DNA of 64,000 nucleotides from Bacillota bacterium (GCA_023390555.1 JAEWCQ010000046.1:70870-134869), one strand, 5' to 3'. Numbered from the stretch's first letter, positions 32,990 through 42,022 are shown. The notes: generated from the sequence alone by a model not told the origin. Numbers and translations are program-made.

Positions 32990-33463
32990 TTAAATCAAAG
33001 ACATTTTCATTTCCGTAAAATGAGAAGGTTTAAGTTCCTGAAAACCAAGCTTTTTATATAATGATTTTCCTAAATTCGATGCAGAAAGTTCAATAAACGA
33101 TAAATCTTGCTTTTTTGCCTCTTCTATTAACAAGCCCATTGTATTTGTTGCATACCCCTTTTTTCGATATTCAGGATAAGTAAGAACATTGAGAATCATT
33201 CCCGTTTTGCCCGTTGGGAAAGATAAATTTGCGGGTTTCTCAAAAATCACCATGAATGCTACTGAAATGATATTCCCACCTTCGTCTTTTATAAAAGCAG
33301 CAAAAAAGTCATGGTTTAAATGTTTTGAGTAATACTGCTGTAATTGAGAACTAATCAAGTATCTCTTTTCATCAGTTAGTTCCCAATTTTCAGCGGCGAA
33401 ATAATCAAATCTAGCCTTTATAAGCATATCAATATCGTTATGATTTGCCATCCTAACATCCAT
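32990..33463 (-). CDS. GNAT-family N-acetyltransferase
   Basis: The 157-residue protein has the acetyl-CoA-binding signature VLTYPEYRKKGYATNTMGLLI (Q/RxxGxA type) near residue 95 and the terminal FIELSASNLGKSLYKKLGF block. The ATG at 33463 has GGAGG 8 bp upstream. Substrate unknown; typical of the accessory zone next to the terminus. Confidence 0.83.
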   Translation of the reverse strand: MDVRMANHNDIDMLIKARFDYFAAENWELTDEKRYLISSQLQQYYSKHLNHDFFAAFIKDEGGNIISVAFMVIFEKPANLSFPTGKTGMILNVLTYPEYRKKGYATNTMGLLIEEAKKQDLSFIELSASNLGKSLYKKLGFQELKPSHFTEMKMSLI

Positions 33464-33736
33464 GCTACAACCTCCGTTATTATAAATAATTGGCGCTCTG
33501 TCCGCTTCCGTATCTATTGCAATTTTTTTCATACTGACCGAGCCAGTAACTCATTCTTAAAATCATTTTCTTTTACAATGTCATTCGCATCATCTTTTGT
33601 CTGAAATTCAACAATCTATTTGTCAGCAGTGGCATCTTGGAAAATATACGCCCGATCTAAAAAACAGATATGCCGCAATTATCAAAGAATCTTTAAAATA
33701 CATTTCTTTTGAAAATTCTTATTTTACCATTCGCTC

Positions 33737-33862
33737 CTATCTCCCAATATCTACAGCATTCTTTTCAGCCGTTATCACCTGATATTCTTTTAACTTAAAA
33801 TAGCTCAGCATCATTTTTAACAAAGATTTATCATCATCAACTATTAGAATCTTATATTTCAA
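33737..33862 (-). pseudogene. Truncated response-regulator receiver fragment
   Basis: A 41-codon frame from TTG 33862 (GAGGTG upstream) encodes the first two strands of a receiver domain, KILIVDDDKSLLKMM with the acidic pocket, then stops before the phosphoacceptor Asp. The rest of the gene is gone; downstream sequence to 33540 holds only short broken frames. Confidence 0.7.
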
Positions 33863-34188
33863 TCAAATCACCTCTATGCCATTTTACCGTAAAATAATCA
33901 ATAAATAAACAATGAGCTTTCTCTCGCTCAAGTAGTATAACTGGCTTTCTATGCTTGTTATTGTGTAGAAATCATAAATCGTTCATCGGTAAAACTATTT
34001 ATACGTTACAAATGAAAAATCGGCATAATCCCATAATATAATCATGGATTATGCCGATTTATGATTGATTCAGCAAAAAGAAACAACGCTGATTACAGCA
34101 TTTAAAAGAGCCTTTTCATTCTCCTGCATTCTATTTGCTTGATAAATATAATGTGCAGTCGAAACTAAACGAGCAAATTGGAATTTAT
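33863..34188. other. Intergenic region with one strong terminator
   Basis: No gene is seen. The only clear element is the hairpin at 34017-34060. Confidence 0.5.
34017..34060 (-). terminator. Terminator downstream of the HAD phosphatase
   Basis: A perfect 15-bp stem (arms 34017-34031 and 34046-34060, AAATCGGCATAATCC) followed on the minus strand by a TTTTTC tract. Confidence 0.85.
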
Positions 34189-34839
34189 TTAACTTGATGA
34201 ATCCAATACCTTTGTTAATTCTAAAACACTTTCATATACGTTTTCGCTATTTATTTCATATAATCTGGCTTTATCAGACGATTCACACCATGCTGCAGAT
34301 AAACACTTAGCTCCCGCTTCATTTGAAGCAATAACATCAGAAATGGCATCTCCAATATATATGCATTCTTCTGCTGATAATTTATATTTGTTCATTAACG
34401 CAAGCAGTGAATCTTTCTTACAATTCTTATATTCGCTTCCTGTCATAATATCAGAAAACATATGGCTCATTTTCAATCTCTCCAAGGTTATCTGACAACT
34501 CTTCTGCCCTTTCCCTGTAATCATAGCCACAATTGTTCCTTTTGTTTTCAGAATATCAATCAAAGGAACGATCCCCTCAATAGGAGTGTTACATTGGAAA
34601 TGCAGTTCTTCATACTTGATATAGAAATCTTGCAGAGCATTTTCCCACTGTTCTTTTACAACTGCTTTTATCATTCCTGTTTCATTCAATCCAAATGTTT
34701 GTATTATTTCATCTTTACTCAAAGTATGCCCAACATACGGCGATACAGCCTTTTCAAAAGCTTCAATACACATCGGAACTGTATCTGCGATTGTACCATC
34801 CAAATCAAAAGCTACTAATTTAATCATTGTTTTCACCAT
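34189..34839 (-). CDS. HAD-family hydrolase, phosphoglycolate-phosphatase-like
   Basis: The protein has HAD motif I VAFDLDGTIAD at the N-terminus, motif II MITGKGQ near residue 105 (Thr), the motif III Lys, and motif IV YIGDAISDV. It is a C1-capped phosphatase of the Gph/PgmB type; substrate unknown. The start may be ATG 34839 or 34827; both overlap the upstream acetyltransferase gene, so the two are coupled. Confidence 0.85.
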   Translation of the reverse strand: MVKTMIKLVAFDLDGTIADTVPMCIEAFEKAVSPYVGHTLSKDEIIQTFGLNETGMIKAVVKEQWENALQDFYIKYEELHFQCNTPIEGIVPLIDILKTKGTIVAMITGKGQKSCQITLERLKMSHMFSDIMTGSEYKNCKKDSLLALMNKYKLSAEECIYIGDAISDVIASNEAGAKCLSAAWCESSDKARLYEINSENVYESVLELTKVLDSSS

Positions 34840-35422
34840 TTATCTTTCTAATCACTCGACATGGATTTCCAACTGCAACACAATTTGCAGGAATATCTTT
34901 TGTAACAACGCTTCCCGCACCAATTACAGTACCATCTCCAATCGTTACTCCAGGAAGAATAATAACGCCACCACCAATCCAGCACCCATGACCAATTTTT
35001 ACAGGCAACGCATAAGTTCGACAGAAATATTCTCCACTTTCGGGATTCCAATCAGGCGTAAGCCTCTCCGATAATTCAACAGGATGTGTAGCCGTATATA
35101 TTTGTACATTTGAAGCTATTAAGACATTATCCCCGATCTCAATTTTGTTACAGTCGACAAAAGTACAATTCATATTAACGGATACATTTGTACCTAGATG
35201 GATGTTTTTTCCATAATCACAAATAAACGGAAGCCCTACGGATACATTTGCGCCAATACTTCCAAAGAGTTGTTTCAAAACTTCCGTTTTGTCTTTCTTT
35301 TGGTTATATGCAAACGAATTGTATTGTGCTAATAAATTTCTTGCATTGTTTTTGAATTCTAAAAAAATCTCATTATGACAATCATACCATGTGCCAGCCA
35401 TACATTTTTCCAGTTCGTTCAT
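34820..35422 (-). CDS. Maltose/galactoside O-acetyltransferase family protein
   Basis: This 200-residue left-handed beta-helix (hexapeptide repeat) enzyme has the Maa N-terminal helix (EKCMAGTWYDCHNEIF), the catalytic His in TATHPVELSERL and the C-terminal GGGVIILPGVTIGDGTVIGAGSVVTKDIP hexads read in short pieces. It acetylates sugars or related hydroxyls. GGAGGTAT supports the ATG at 35422. Confidence 0.88.
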   Translation of the reverse strand: MNELEKCMAGTWYDCHNEIFLEFKNNARNLLAQYNSFAYNQKKDKTEVLKQLFGSIGANVSVGLPFICDYGKNIHLGTNVSVNMNCTFVDCNKIEIGDNVLIASNVQIYTATHPVELSERLTPDWNPESGEYFCRTYALPVKIGHGCWIGGGVIILPGVTIGDGTVIGAGSVVTKDIPANCVAVGNPCRVIRKINGENND

Positions 35423-35467
35423 CTTGATATACCTCCATACATTCAGTTTTACTTTACTATCTATATA

Positions 35468-35515
35468 GTAAAACACGCTCTGTTACATATCCAGTAACAA
35501 AGCGTGTCAATTTTT
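35468..35515 (-). terminator. Terminator after the RpiR-type regulator
   Basis: A 14-bp stem with arms 35473-35486 and 35494-35507 (ACACGCT.TGTTAC type, one wobble), between the regulator and the acetyltransferase gene. Confidence 0.75.
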
Positions 35516-35516
35516 C

Positions 35517-36230
35517 TTACAACCTTCTTGCAATGGCCTCAATAAGGAACACAACTGGCACTTGAGTTGTAGCATTATGACCTTCAGGCCCCTTCTGATA
35601 GGCGACATTGTAAGTCAGATTCATATCCGCCATACCTGCGAGATGGGAGGAAGCGTTATTTGTAATACAGAGAGTTTTACATCCTGTTTTTCTACACCTG
35701 TTTACAAATTCAATCAGTCCGAGAGTCTCACCAGAGACCGACAAAATGATTACAACCGTGTTTTCAGCCATTTCTTCGGTGATAGGATAATGCTGATCTT
35801 CAAGGCCTATGGCAAACTTACCAAGATTCGAAAAATACCTTGCTCCATATCTAGCCAGTGTCCCTGAGGAACCCAGACCTATAAAAAAGATTTTTTTGGC
35901 CTCTGCTACCATGTCAACCACGGCACTGATTCGCTTCTCAAAGCTCTCTGTGTTCACCTGTTGAAAGTATAGAGCTAACTCAGCTAGATCCTGTTTCAAT
36001 TCTTGCTGTTCGACCTCATCAATGGATATGGTCATATGTTGCTTTAGCTCATTATATCCTTCCATACCAGCTTTATGACAAAACCTTAGTATTGTTGATG
36101 TAGATACATGAAGTTCTGAAGCTAGTTCACGAATACTCATATAAGGTACTTTCACAACATTAGCCGTCAAATATCTATATACGGAAATCTCCGTTTGATT
36201 AAAAGTTTGAATTATCTCATACGAAAACAT
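35517..36230 (-). CDS. RpiR/MurR-family transcriptional regulator
   Basis: The 237-residue protein joins an N-terminal helix-turn-helix (SIRELASELHVSTSTILRFCHKAG, read in parts) to a SIS sugar-phosphate-binding domain (KIFFIGLGSSGTLARYGARY, ILSVSGETLGLIEFV). Such proteins sense phosphosugars. GAGGAG precedes the ATG at 36230. No sugar operon is adjacent, so the target is unknown. Confidence 0.87.
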   Translation of the reverse strand: MFSYEIIQTFNQTEISVYRYLTANVVKVPYMSIRELASELHVSTSTILRFCHKAGMEGYNELKQHMTISIDEVEQQELKQDLAELALYFQQVNTESFEKRISAVVDMVAEAKKIFFIGLGSSGTLARYGARYFSNLGKFAIGLEDQHYPITEEMAENTVVIILSVSGETLGLIEFVNRCRKTGCKTLCITNNASSHLAGMADMNLTYNVAYQKGPEGHNATTQVPVVFLIEAIARRL

Positions 36231-36557
36231 GGTCTGCTCCTCGTCTCTATTAACCAATAGAATTATGTAGAACCCTCTTTCCAAAATAAGAATTGATTTT
36301 AAATTAGCGCATTATTATGCCAACTATGCATCACACTATATTCGTAGATAATACAACAAAACTGACATATGTAAGTTCTTAAAACTATAAATCATGAAAG
36401 ATAACCCTATGGGCGTTTTGGCATTTCAAATTTCTCCAAAGATCTATTCAGAAAATCAATGAATGGCTGGTTTGCTTATTTATACCGTTCGCTATTTGTA
36501 TGATACCATACACGTTTATTATGATTTTCTAAATCAAATAAAAATCAAGGATTATTT

Positions 36558-36932
36558 TTATATTCTTATCCCATCTCCAAATCCGTTGAAAGACGCTCCC
36601 TTGATCGAAGAAAGACGAATCACTTTATTCACTGTTTTTCTTTTGGTATAAATTCTAATTAAGGCCCATTTCTCATCCACATCTAAAAGGATAAATTTAG
36701 TCTTACTGGTGTCGGCCATGTCTGAATCTTCTTCATCTTCATAAAAGTCAAACGTTACTTCTTTTCCAACATATGGAGTCAGAATCGTCTTCATATCGTC
36801 CTTCATACTGCTTCTCAACTGAGAATCTTCATTTTCACATCTTTCCATTCGCTTTTGTTTGGTCGACAAACTACTAACTTGTAAAAAGGCAAGGAAACCT
36901 AAAAATGCCCATATTCCAAATATATATTCCAT
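36558..36932 (-). CDS. Membrane-anchored protein sharing a domain with the adjacent XRE regulator
   Basis: The 124-residue protein has an N-terminal helix (MEYIFGIWAFLGFLAFLQV), a short linker and a C-terminal domain of about 65 residues with GKEVTFDFYEDEED and VIRLSSIKGASF. The same pattern forms the C-terminus of the regulator encoded 3 bp upstream. Function unknown. Confidence 0.65.
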   Translation of the reverse strand: MEYIFGIWAFLGFLAFLQVSSLSTKQKRMERCENEDSQLRSSMKDDMKTILTPYVGKEVTFDFYEDEEDSDMADTSKTKFILLDVDEKWALIRIYTKRKTVNKVIRLSSIKGASFNGFGDGIRI

Positions 36933-36935
36933 TTA

Positions 36936-37406
36936 CTAATCCTCCGCACCAACAATTTCAAAGGACAGTATCGTTGAAAGTGCTATGATCTTTTTTCTTT
37001 GTTCCTTCTTGTTCAAAACGATTACCCTTATCCAATTCCCCTCAAAGCCTTCCACTTTACAAATTTCATTTAATGCGTCCATATCCTCTTCATCATCATA
37101 AAAGGACATGCGAACTGTTTTTCCTTCCAACGTAGCGAGTAATCTCGTAACAGTCGTTGATGAAGTCTGATTGCCATCATTTTCATTGATAGGGGACTCA
37201 TTCTTATTGGAATCTGTCATTAAAAGATAATCACATGATACATGAAGGATTTTAGCAATATCTACCACCTTCTCAATATCAGGATACGCCGCTCCAGATT
37301 CCCAGCGCGATACTGTCTGTCTTGTTACTGACATTTTCTCTGCCAGCTCTACTTGTGTGATTCCTTGTTCACGTCTTGCTTGCGATATTTTAATACCTAG
37401 TTCCAT
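36936..37406 (-). CDS. XRE-family transcriptional regulator with unusual C-terminal domain
   Basis: A 156-residue protein with an N-terminal helix-turn-helix (QARREQGITQVELAEKMSVT, VSRWESGAAYPDIEKV) and a C-terminal domain GKTVRMSFYDDEEDMDALN...KIIALSTILSFE that resembles the C-terminus of the next gene product. AAAGGGG supports the ATG at 37406. The two genes form an operon. Confidence 0.85.
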   Translation of the reverse strand: MELGIKISQARREQGITQVELAEKMSVTRQTVSRWESGAAYPDIEKVVDIAKILHVSCDYLLMTDSNKNESPINENDGNQTSSTTVTRLLATLEGKTVRMSFYDDEEDMDALNEICKVEGFEGNWIRVIVLNKKEQRKKIIALSTILSFEIVGAED

Positions 37407-37635
37407 TTCAGTACCCCTTTCATTTCTGTTGCTATCAACATATATCAACAGGCACTTAAGCGCAAGCACTTATCCTGTGCATAGGTAACACAGGATGTTA
37501 CATAGCTGATATTTTCAGGATTCTTCCATACGTTTTCCGTACGAAAAGGTAAAAACCAATTGTAAATATCTATTATAATACAACACTCATGAATTTATTT
37601 TTTATCTGATACAAAATTCTTATTTATGGGGATAT

Positions 37636-37730
37636 TCCTGATCTGGTCAATGATTGATTCATAAACTTAGAATTGGTATGTAGCAGCTTTTCCAATATTT
37701 TTCTACGCAACACCTATTTTTTATTATATT
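37636..37730. repeat. Intergenic repeat, copy 1
   Basis: About 93 bp beginning TCCTGATCTGGT and ending in an ATTTTATTATATT-type run are about 75-80 percent identical to 39922-40013. No coding capacity. Confidence 0.75.
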
Positions 37731-37752
37731 ATTTTACCAATATCGTTACTAA

Positions 37753-38394
37753 TTATAAAATTCTAGAATGGCTGTGAATGTAAAACTCTTCCTGACTGGT
37801 CCTGTATTCCTTCTCCCGTTTTTCAAACTTCTGATCAAATATTTCTGCATCGTGTTCGTTTATATTGTACACATCGCTATCCCGGTATCTCCATCTTTTA
37901 CCCTCAAGAACTCCTGGCTTTAGTTCTTTCACCAACATTGCCGCCGGAAATATTCCATTCTCCAAACTTACATCATATTTTTTGCAACTTTTAAATCCTC
38001 TGCCTATATAATTGTCTGGATTTCCAAATATGACAATCGTATCATAGCCAAGCTCAACAGCTTTTGTAAATGAGGCTTCCAGCAATGCCTTCCCATATCC
38101 TTTTCGCTGATATTCTGAAAGGATACTGACTGGTCCAAAGGTCAATATATCTTTTTCTACGCCATCTTCGTCAATCAGCCATGATTTTGCATACATTACA
38201 CTTCCTATGATACAGTCATGTCCTTCCAAAACCAGATCTAACTCTGGTATAAAATCACAATGATTACGCATTATATGAGCTAAATAATGTTCATTGCATC
38301 CAGGAACATTCAAATTCCAAAACGCTTTTCTTGTTAACTCTTCGACCTCTCTATAGTCTTCCAATTTTTCTTTTCTGATTCTATAATTATGCAT
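37753..38394 (-). CDS. YhbS-type N-acetyltransferase
   Basis: This 213-residue GNAT protein has FGPVSILSEYQRKGYGKALL (acetyl-CoA loop) near residue 88 and VIFGNPDNYIGRGFKSC, as in the YhbS subgroup. AGGAGG upstream supports the start. Substrate unknown. Confidence 0.84.
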   Translation of the reverse strand: MHNYRIRKEKLEDYREVEELTRKAFWNLNVPGCNEHYLAHIMRNHCDFIPELDLVLEGHDCIIGSVMYAKSWLIDEDGVEKDILTFGPVSILSEYQRKGYGKALLEASFTKAVELGYDTIVIFGNPDNYIGRGFKSCKKYDVSLENGIFPAAMLVKELKPGVLEGKRWRYRDSDVYNINEHDAEIFDQKFEKREKEYRTSQEEFYIHSHSRIL

Positions 38395-38706
38395 CCTATT
38401 TTCCTCCTGGAAATTACCATTTTGCTTCCCGATAAGTAACTTTCATCATGATTGTTTTAAGGCAGGTTTTCATGATTACTATTCGTTTCTTTTCTTATCA
38501 TATTCTTTTTGCTCATACTGAACGGTTAATGATTTTCATTCGTTCTAAAACATCGGAATCCAAAAATACAAATTGGCCCCAAATATGCCAATGCTATCAT
38601 CAGAAAGTCTTACAAGCATTGAAATAACAAAATGTAGTACAGCCAAACCGGTTATTACTGCTTAATAAATATATTGAAAACTGATGATTCTAAAAATTGC
38701 AAATTT
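38395..38706. other. Gene-free interval
   Basis: About 310 bp without a supported gene, terminator or repeat; it should contain the promoter of the GNAT gene at 37753-38394 but none stands out. Confidence 0.4.
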
Positions 38707-39162
38707 CTAATTAATAACCTTCTTCATACATACAGACTCTGGCATATCAACATATTGTCCATAATTAGGTATAACGTTATACCCAATGGAACGATATAAT
38801 CCCATTGCTTCAATCAAGATTTCTCCCGATTCCAAAATCAATTGAGAAAATCCCTCTTGTCTGGCTTTTTCTTCTATTAATTCCATAAGTTTTTTAGAAA
38901 TATCTTTCCCCCTATATTCCTCTCGAATAAATACACGCTTTAGTTCTGCTGATTCTTCATCATATTTTTTGAAGCATGCACTTCCAACAGCCAAATCATC
39001 TTCATAAGCCATAACTACGCCATGAATATCATTAAGTTTGTTATATTTTATATATTGAGAACGATTTTTTTCACCACCAGCTATACAGTTTAAATAATCA
39101 TCCAACATTTGACATAATTCAATAAAGTCCTTATTACATCCATCTGTATACACATATCTCAT
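38707..39162 (-). CDS. GNAT-family N-acetyltransferase
   Basis: A 151-residue GNAT protein with RVFIREEYRGKDISKKLMEL (acetyl-CoA loop) near residue 74 and LYRSIGYNVIPNYG, close to the group that modifies small molecules or amino acids. One of four acetyltransferases in the accessory zone. Confidence 0.83.
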   Translation of the reverse strand: MRYVYTDGCNKDFIELCQMLDDYLNCIAGGEKNRSQYIKYNKLNDIHGVVMAYEDDLAVGSACFKKYDEESAELKRVFIREEYRGKDISKKLMELIEEKARQEGFSQLILESGEILIEAMGLYRSIGYNVIPNYGQYVDMPESVCMKKVIN

Positions 39163-39368
39163 ACAACATTTCCCGCCTGCAAATTTAAGTTCGTTTTAAA
39201 TCAATTTGTCTCGTATCTCATTAAGCAGATCTGCTTATAAATATAATGTAAAGTTCGGAATCAGTTCAATGTAAGTCTTATTAAAACTTCATCTTATTAC
39301 TGATTTTATGTAGTTTAAACAAGCGTATTCGGTTTGGCTATTTAATATTCTAATGCTGAATAAAATAA

Positions 39369-39872
39369 TTATTTGATGATTGAATACATATTCATATCTA
39401 GAATTATGCCATTTTTTACTGCATTTTTTCTTAACATTCCCTCATACATAAAACCAGATTTTTCAAGTATGCGGCATGAGGCGATGTTATAGGAAAAAGG
39501 CTCCGCATATATTCGAATGATATCGGTGTTTACAAAAATATATTCGCAGATTTGTTTAACAGCACTTGTTCCTATTCCTTTTCCCCAATATCGTTCCGAA
39601 ACATAATACCCCATCTCTGCGGTTCTGAAATGAATATTATCTTTACGAAACACACCAATGCTCCCCACTGCTTGATCCTCTACCGTAATAGCAAAAGCGT
39701 ATGTTGTTTTCCCGTCTGCATTAAGCATTGCTGTAATAAAATCTCTTGCATCATTTATTGTATAGGGATAGGGCAAGCCGTCCCTTAAATTAGCAAGAAT
39801 ATTTTTATTATTCAAAGCTTCTGCAAGATTGAATGCATCATCTAATGTCCAACGGCGTATTTTACATTCCAT
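39369..39872 (-). CDS. RimJ/RimL-type N-acetyltransferase
   Basis: The 167-residue protein has MGYYVSERYWGKGIGTSAVK (acetyl-CoA loop) and FSYNIASCRILEKSGFMYEG, the signature of GNAT enzymes of the RimJ/RimL group. AGGAG 8 bp upstream favours the ATG at 39872 over two earlier ones. Confidence 0.84.
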   Translation of the reverse strand: MECKIRRWTLDDAFNLAEALNNKNILANLRDGLPYPYTINDARDFITAMLNADGKTTYAFAITVEDQAVGSIGVFRKDNIHFRTAEMGYYVSERYWGKGIGTSAVKQICEYIFVNTDIIRIYAEPFSYNIASCRILEKSGFMYEGMLRKNAVKNGIILDMNMYSIIK

Positions 39873-39921
39873 ACTCATTTCTCCTATCAATATCTATTGA
39901 TTTTTCAACTACTTACAATAA

Positions 39922-40013
39922 TCCTGATCTGGTTATTATTGAGTCAGAAACCCAGAATTGATATGTAGCTGCTTTTCCACAATTTTCTATACAACACTCT
40001 ATTTTATTATATT
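39922..40013. repeat. Intergenic repeat, copy 2
   Basis: Second copy of the repeat at 37636-37730, starting TCCTGATCTGGT, in the same orientation. Confidence 0.75.
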
Positions 40014-40030
40014 CCTTCTACATAATAGAA

Positions 40031-40240
40031 TCAATAAATAATATCTTCTGATTTCAAAGCGGAGATGGATTGATTAACAGGCAATATATACTTATATTTT
40101 GCAAAAAAGAAGAAAGGCAAATCACTATTTTTTACTTTGCCATCATAGGAAACCGATTCTTCGGTATTTATCAAAACGAATCCTTCATTTGATTCATCTT
40201 TCTGGTCGATTAAGCGGCTGGTTCCATAAGTCCGCCGCAA
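40031..40240 (-). CDS. Possible 69-residue protein or gene remnant
   Basis: A TTG-initiated frame with AGGGAGA upstream encodes 69 residues without a recognised family. It may be the end of a decayed gene; it is isolated in a 480-bp gap. Confidence 0.3.
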   Translation of the reverse strand: MRRTYGTSRLIDQKDESNEGFVLINTEESVSYDGKVKNSDLPFFFFAKYKYILPVNQSISALKSEDIIY

Positions 40241-40316
40241 TCAGTTCTCCCTAATACTTTTTGCTTATTAAAATAATATGAAGTATTTTTATGGCGAAAT
40301 ATGGTATATGGAAAAA

Positions 40317-40345
40317 TTGTAGTTTGCTCTAAACTATGCTAAAAT
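40317..40345 (+). promoter_or_regulatory. Promoter of the EcsC-like gene
   Basis: TTGTAG (40317-40322), 17 bp, TAAAAT (40340-40345) with a TGC extended -10. Confidence 0.6.
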
Positions 40346-40369
40346 AGTCAAAAAGATTGGAGAGATGAT

Positions 40370-41173
40370 ATGGATAAACAACAGATGCTTTTAAAACAAC
40401 TAAAAGTGGTCGAAAATCAAGAAACGAAACTCTTAAATCAAAAAGAAAACAAATTTTTAAAAACTAAAATGAAGCCTGCTCTTGATAAAGTACAGGAAAA
40501 GATCCCAGCTTCTTTTAAATCAGGGTTGGACACTGCATTTTACAAGGGTTTTCAACTTGTATTCCAAAAAGGCTATACTTATATTGAGAAAACTTATAAC
40601 AAAGAAAAACTGGAAATAGAACATGATTTAAATAACTATGCAATTGACAAACATTCCAGTAAAAGGCATTTAAAAAAGCTGGATCAAGGCTCCAATCAGT
40701 CAAAGACTTTTAACCAATCCATTGCTGCCCTAGAGGGAGGTCTTCTTGGACTTCTGGGAGTCGGACTCCCGGATATTCCTATTTTTATTGCTGTTATGAT
40801 CAAAACCATAAACGAAATTGCATTAACCTATGGTTATCAATACGACTCAGAGGAAGAAAAGATATTTATTCTCTTTCTTATTTGCGGTGCAATGACAAAA
40901 GAGGAGGAGCAAAAAAAATACAATGAAAAAATTAATTCTTTCGGAAGAAGCATTGATTCTTCTGAACCAGTCGATTATGACTTGGAAGAAACCATGAAAG
41001 AAACGGCAGCTCTTTTATCTGTTACACTTCTTGCTGCAAAACTGGTTCAGGGTGTTCCAATCGTCGGAATCCTTGGAGGTGCCATTAATCCTGTTATAAT
41101 AAATCGCCTGGGAAAATATGCCAAAATAAAATACAAGAAAAGATATCTTCAAAGGAAACTATTAGAAACTTAG
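40370..41173 (+). CDS. EcsC-family protein
   Basis: The 267-residue protein matches the EcsC family: a charged helical N-terminus, then hydrophobic Gly-rich helices (AALEGGLLGLLGVGLPDIPIF) and a C-terminal LLAAKLVQGVPIVGILGGAINP block. It is probably membrane associated; B. subtilis EcsC goes with the Ecs ABC transporter but no ecsAB is near. It is the only plus-strand gene of the accessory zone, and its end overlaps a broken minus-strand gene by 80 bp. Confidence 0.78.
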   Translation: MDKQQMLLKQLKVVENQETKLLNQKENKFLKTKMKPALDKVQEKIPASFKSGLDTAFYKGFQLVFQKGYTYIEKTYNKEKLEIEHDLNNYAIDKHSSKRHLKKLDQGSNQSKTFNQSIAALEGGLLGLLGVGLPDIPIFIAVMIKTINEIALTYGYQYDSEEEKIFILFLICGAMTKEEEQKKYNEKINSFGRSIDSSEPVDYDLEETMKETAALLSVTLLAAKLVQGVPIVGILGGAINPVIINRLGKYAKIKYKKRYLQRKLLET

Positions 41174-41519
41174 TCCGTATATGAACCAGGCAAAAAAACA
41201 CACCTAATCTGCTATAAGACCATTCACCTTTTTTTCTTTCAATAACATCGATTCGATCTTTGATTCTTTTATAACATACTTGTGAGATTTCCAGTCTATA
41301 ACAAATACTTTTTCCAATTCTTCCTTTGTGCTTTCTGGGACATTCCTTGCAAAAGCCTTTAAAATTAAAACTATAAAACTCTTCATCAGCTTCATCTAAT
41401 GAAAGCGATGCATGTGTATATGCTCGGCCAGTTGTCCAATAGATAAAGCTGGAAAAGATACTATCATATCTTGTCAACAGCACTGAAATTACTTTCCTTT
41501 CTTCTTTTGCCTCCATCAT
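41094..41519 (-). pseudogene. Truncated permuted papain-like amidase
   Basis: The frame begins well (GGAGGGA before ATG 41519) and carries VLLTRYDSIFSSFIYWTTGRAYTHASLSLD with the catalytic His of the NlpC/P60-like permuted papain fold, then YSRLGVFFCL. After that the usual Cys-containing half (CSQF-type motif) is missing and the frame runs antisense into the 3' end of the EcsC gene. It looks like a gene cut by a deletion. Confidence 0.65.
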
Positions 41520-41635
41520 TCCCTCCGTTTTCATTTGTAATATACAATCCTTATTTTTACATATAAATATTTATTTTTTGTTCCTGTTAAGTTTCAGAAA
41601 TGCTAATATTTAATCCTTCCGATGTTCAAAGTAAA

Positions 41636-41672
41636 ATACCGCACCAACAGTCATTGTCTGTCAGTGCGATAT
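41636..41672 (-). terminator. Terminator of the radical SAM operon
   Basis: Stem ATACCGCACCAACAG with CTGTCAGTGCGATAT (one wobble and two mismatches), loop 7 nt, followed by TTTTAC on the minus strand. Confidence 0.6.
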
Positions 41673-41707
41673 TTAGCCAATCTTCTTATTTTTGCAGCAG
41701 TGCTTAA

Positions 41708-41785
41708 CTACTTCTTATTTTTAAAAATCAAAGAAGCAACAGCAGCAACAATCACCACAATTGCTACAACAATAGCTTTTCCCAT
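41708..41785 (-). CDS. 25-residue hydrophobic peptide
   Basis: A tiny gene with AAAGGAG upstream encodes MGKAIVVAIVVIVAAVASLI followed by a basic end FKNKK: a single membrane helix with positive C-terminus. It is the last of two or three alike peptides after a radical SAM gene. Confidence 0.6.
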   Translation of the reverse strand: MGKAIVVAIVVIVAAVASLIFKNKK

Positions 41786-41835
41786 AGATTACCTGTTCTC
41801 CTTTCTAAACTGTTACCAGAAATTCATTTGTTTTT

Positions 41836-41931
41836 TTATCTGTCATTTGGAATACAAACTGCAGTTATTGTAACACCGGCTATAGCAGCAATTGCTACAA
41901 TAACAATCACCATCTTTCTTATGTCAGACAC
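41836..41931 (-). CDS. 25- to 31-residue hydrophobic peptide
   Basis: From GTG 41931 (AAAGAG upstream) or ATG 41913 the frame encodes MVIVIVAIAAIAGVTITAV and ends CIPNDR. Composition resembles the neighbouring 25-residue peptide. Start uncertain. Confidence 0.5.
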   Translation of the reverse strand: MSDIRKMVIVIVAIAAIAGVTITAVCIPNDR

Positions 41932-41965
41932 CTCTTTCTAAATAAACTATATTTTATTATATTTA

Positions 41966-42022
41966 TTAATTATGCTTTTTGCGTACAGTGATTATTCCTG
42001 CCGCAGCAATAGCCACTGCCAA
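41966..42022 (-). CDS. Possible third hydrophobic peptide or remnant
   Basis: A TTG-initiated 18-codon frame (MAVAIAAAGIITVRKKHN) just after the radical SAM stop resembles the two peptides downstream but lacks a ribosome site. It may be a decayed copy. Confidence 0.25.
   Translation of the reverse strand: MAVAIAAAGIITVRKKHN

Noticed and set aside
32990..39872. GNAT cluster as an antibiotic-resistance island
   Set aside because: None shows an aminoglycoside or other specific resistance signature; they are generic acetyltransferases.
37636..40013. CRISPR array from repeated intergenic sequence
   Set aside because: Only two diverged copies 2.3 kb apart with genes between; no short regular repeats or cas genes anywhere in the window.
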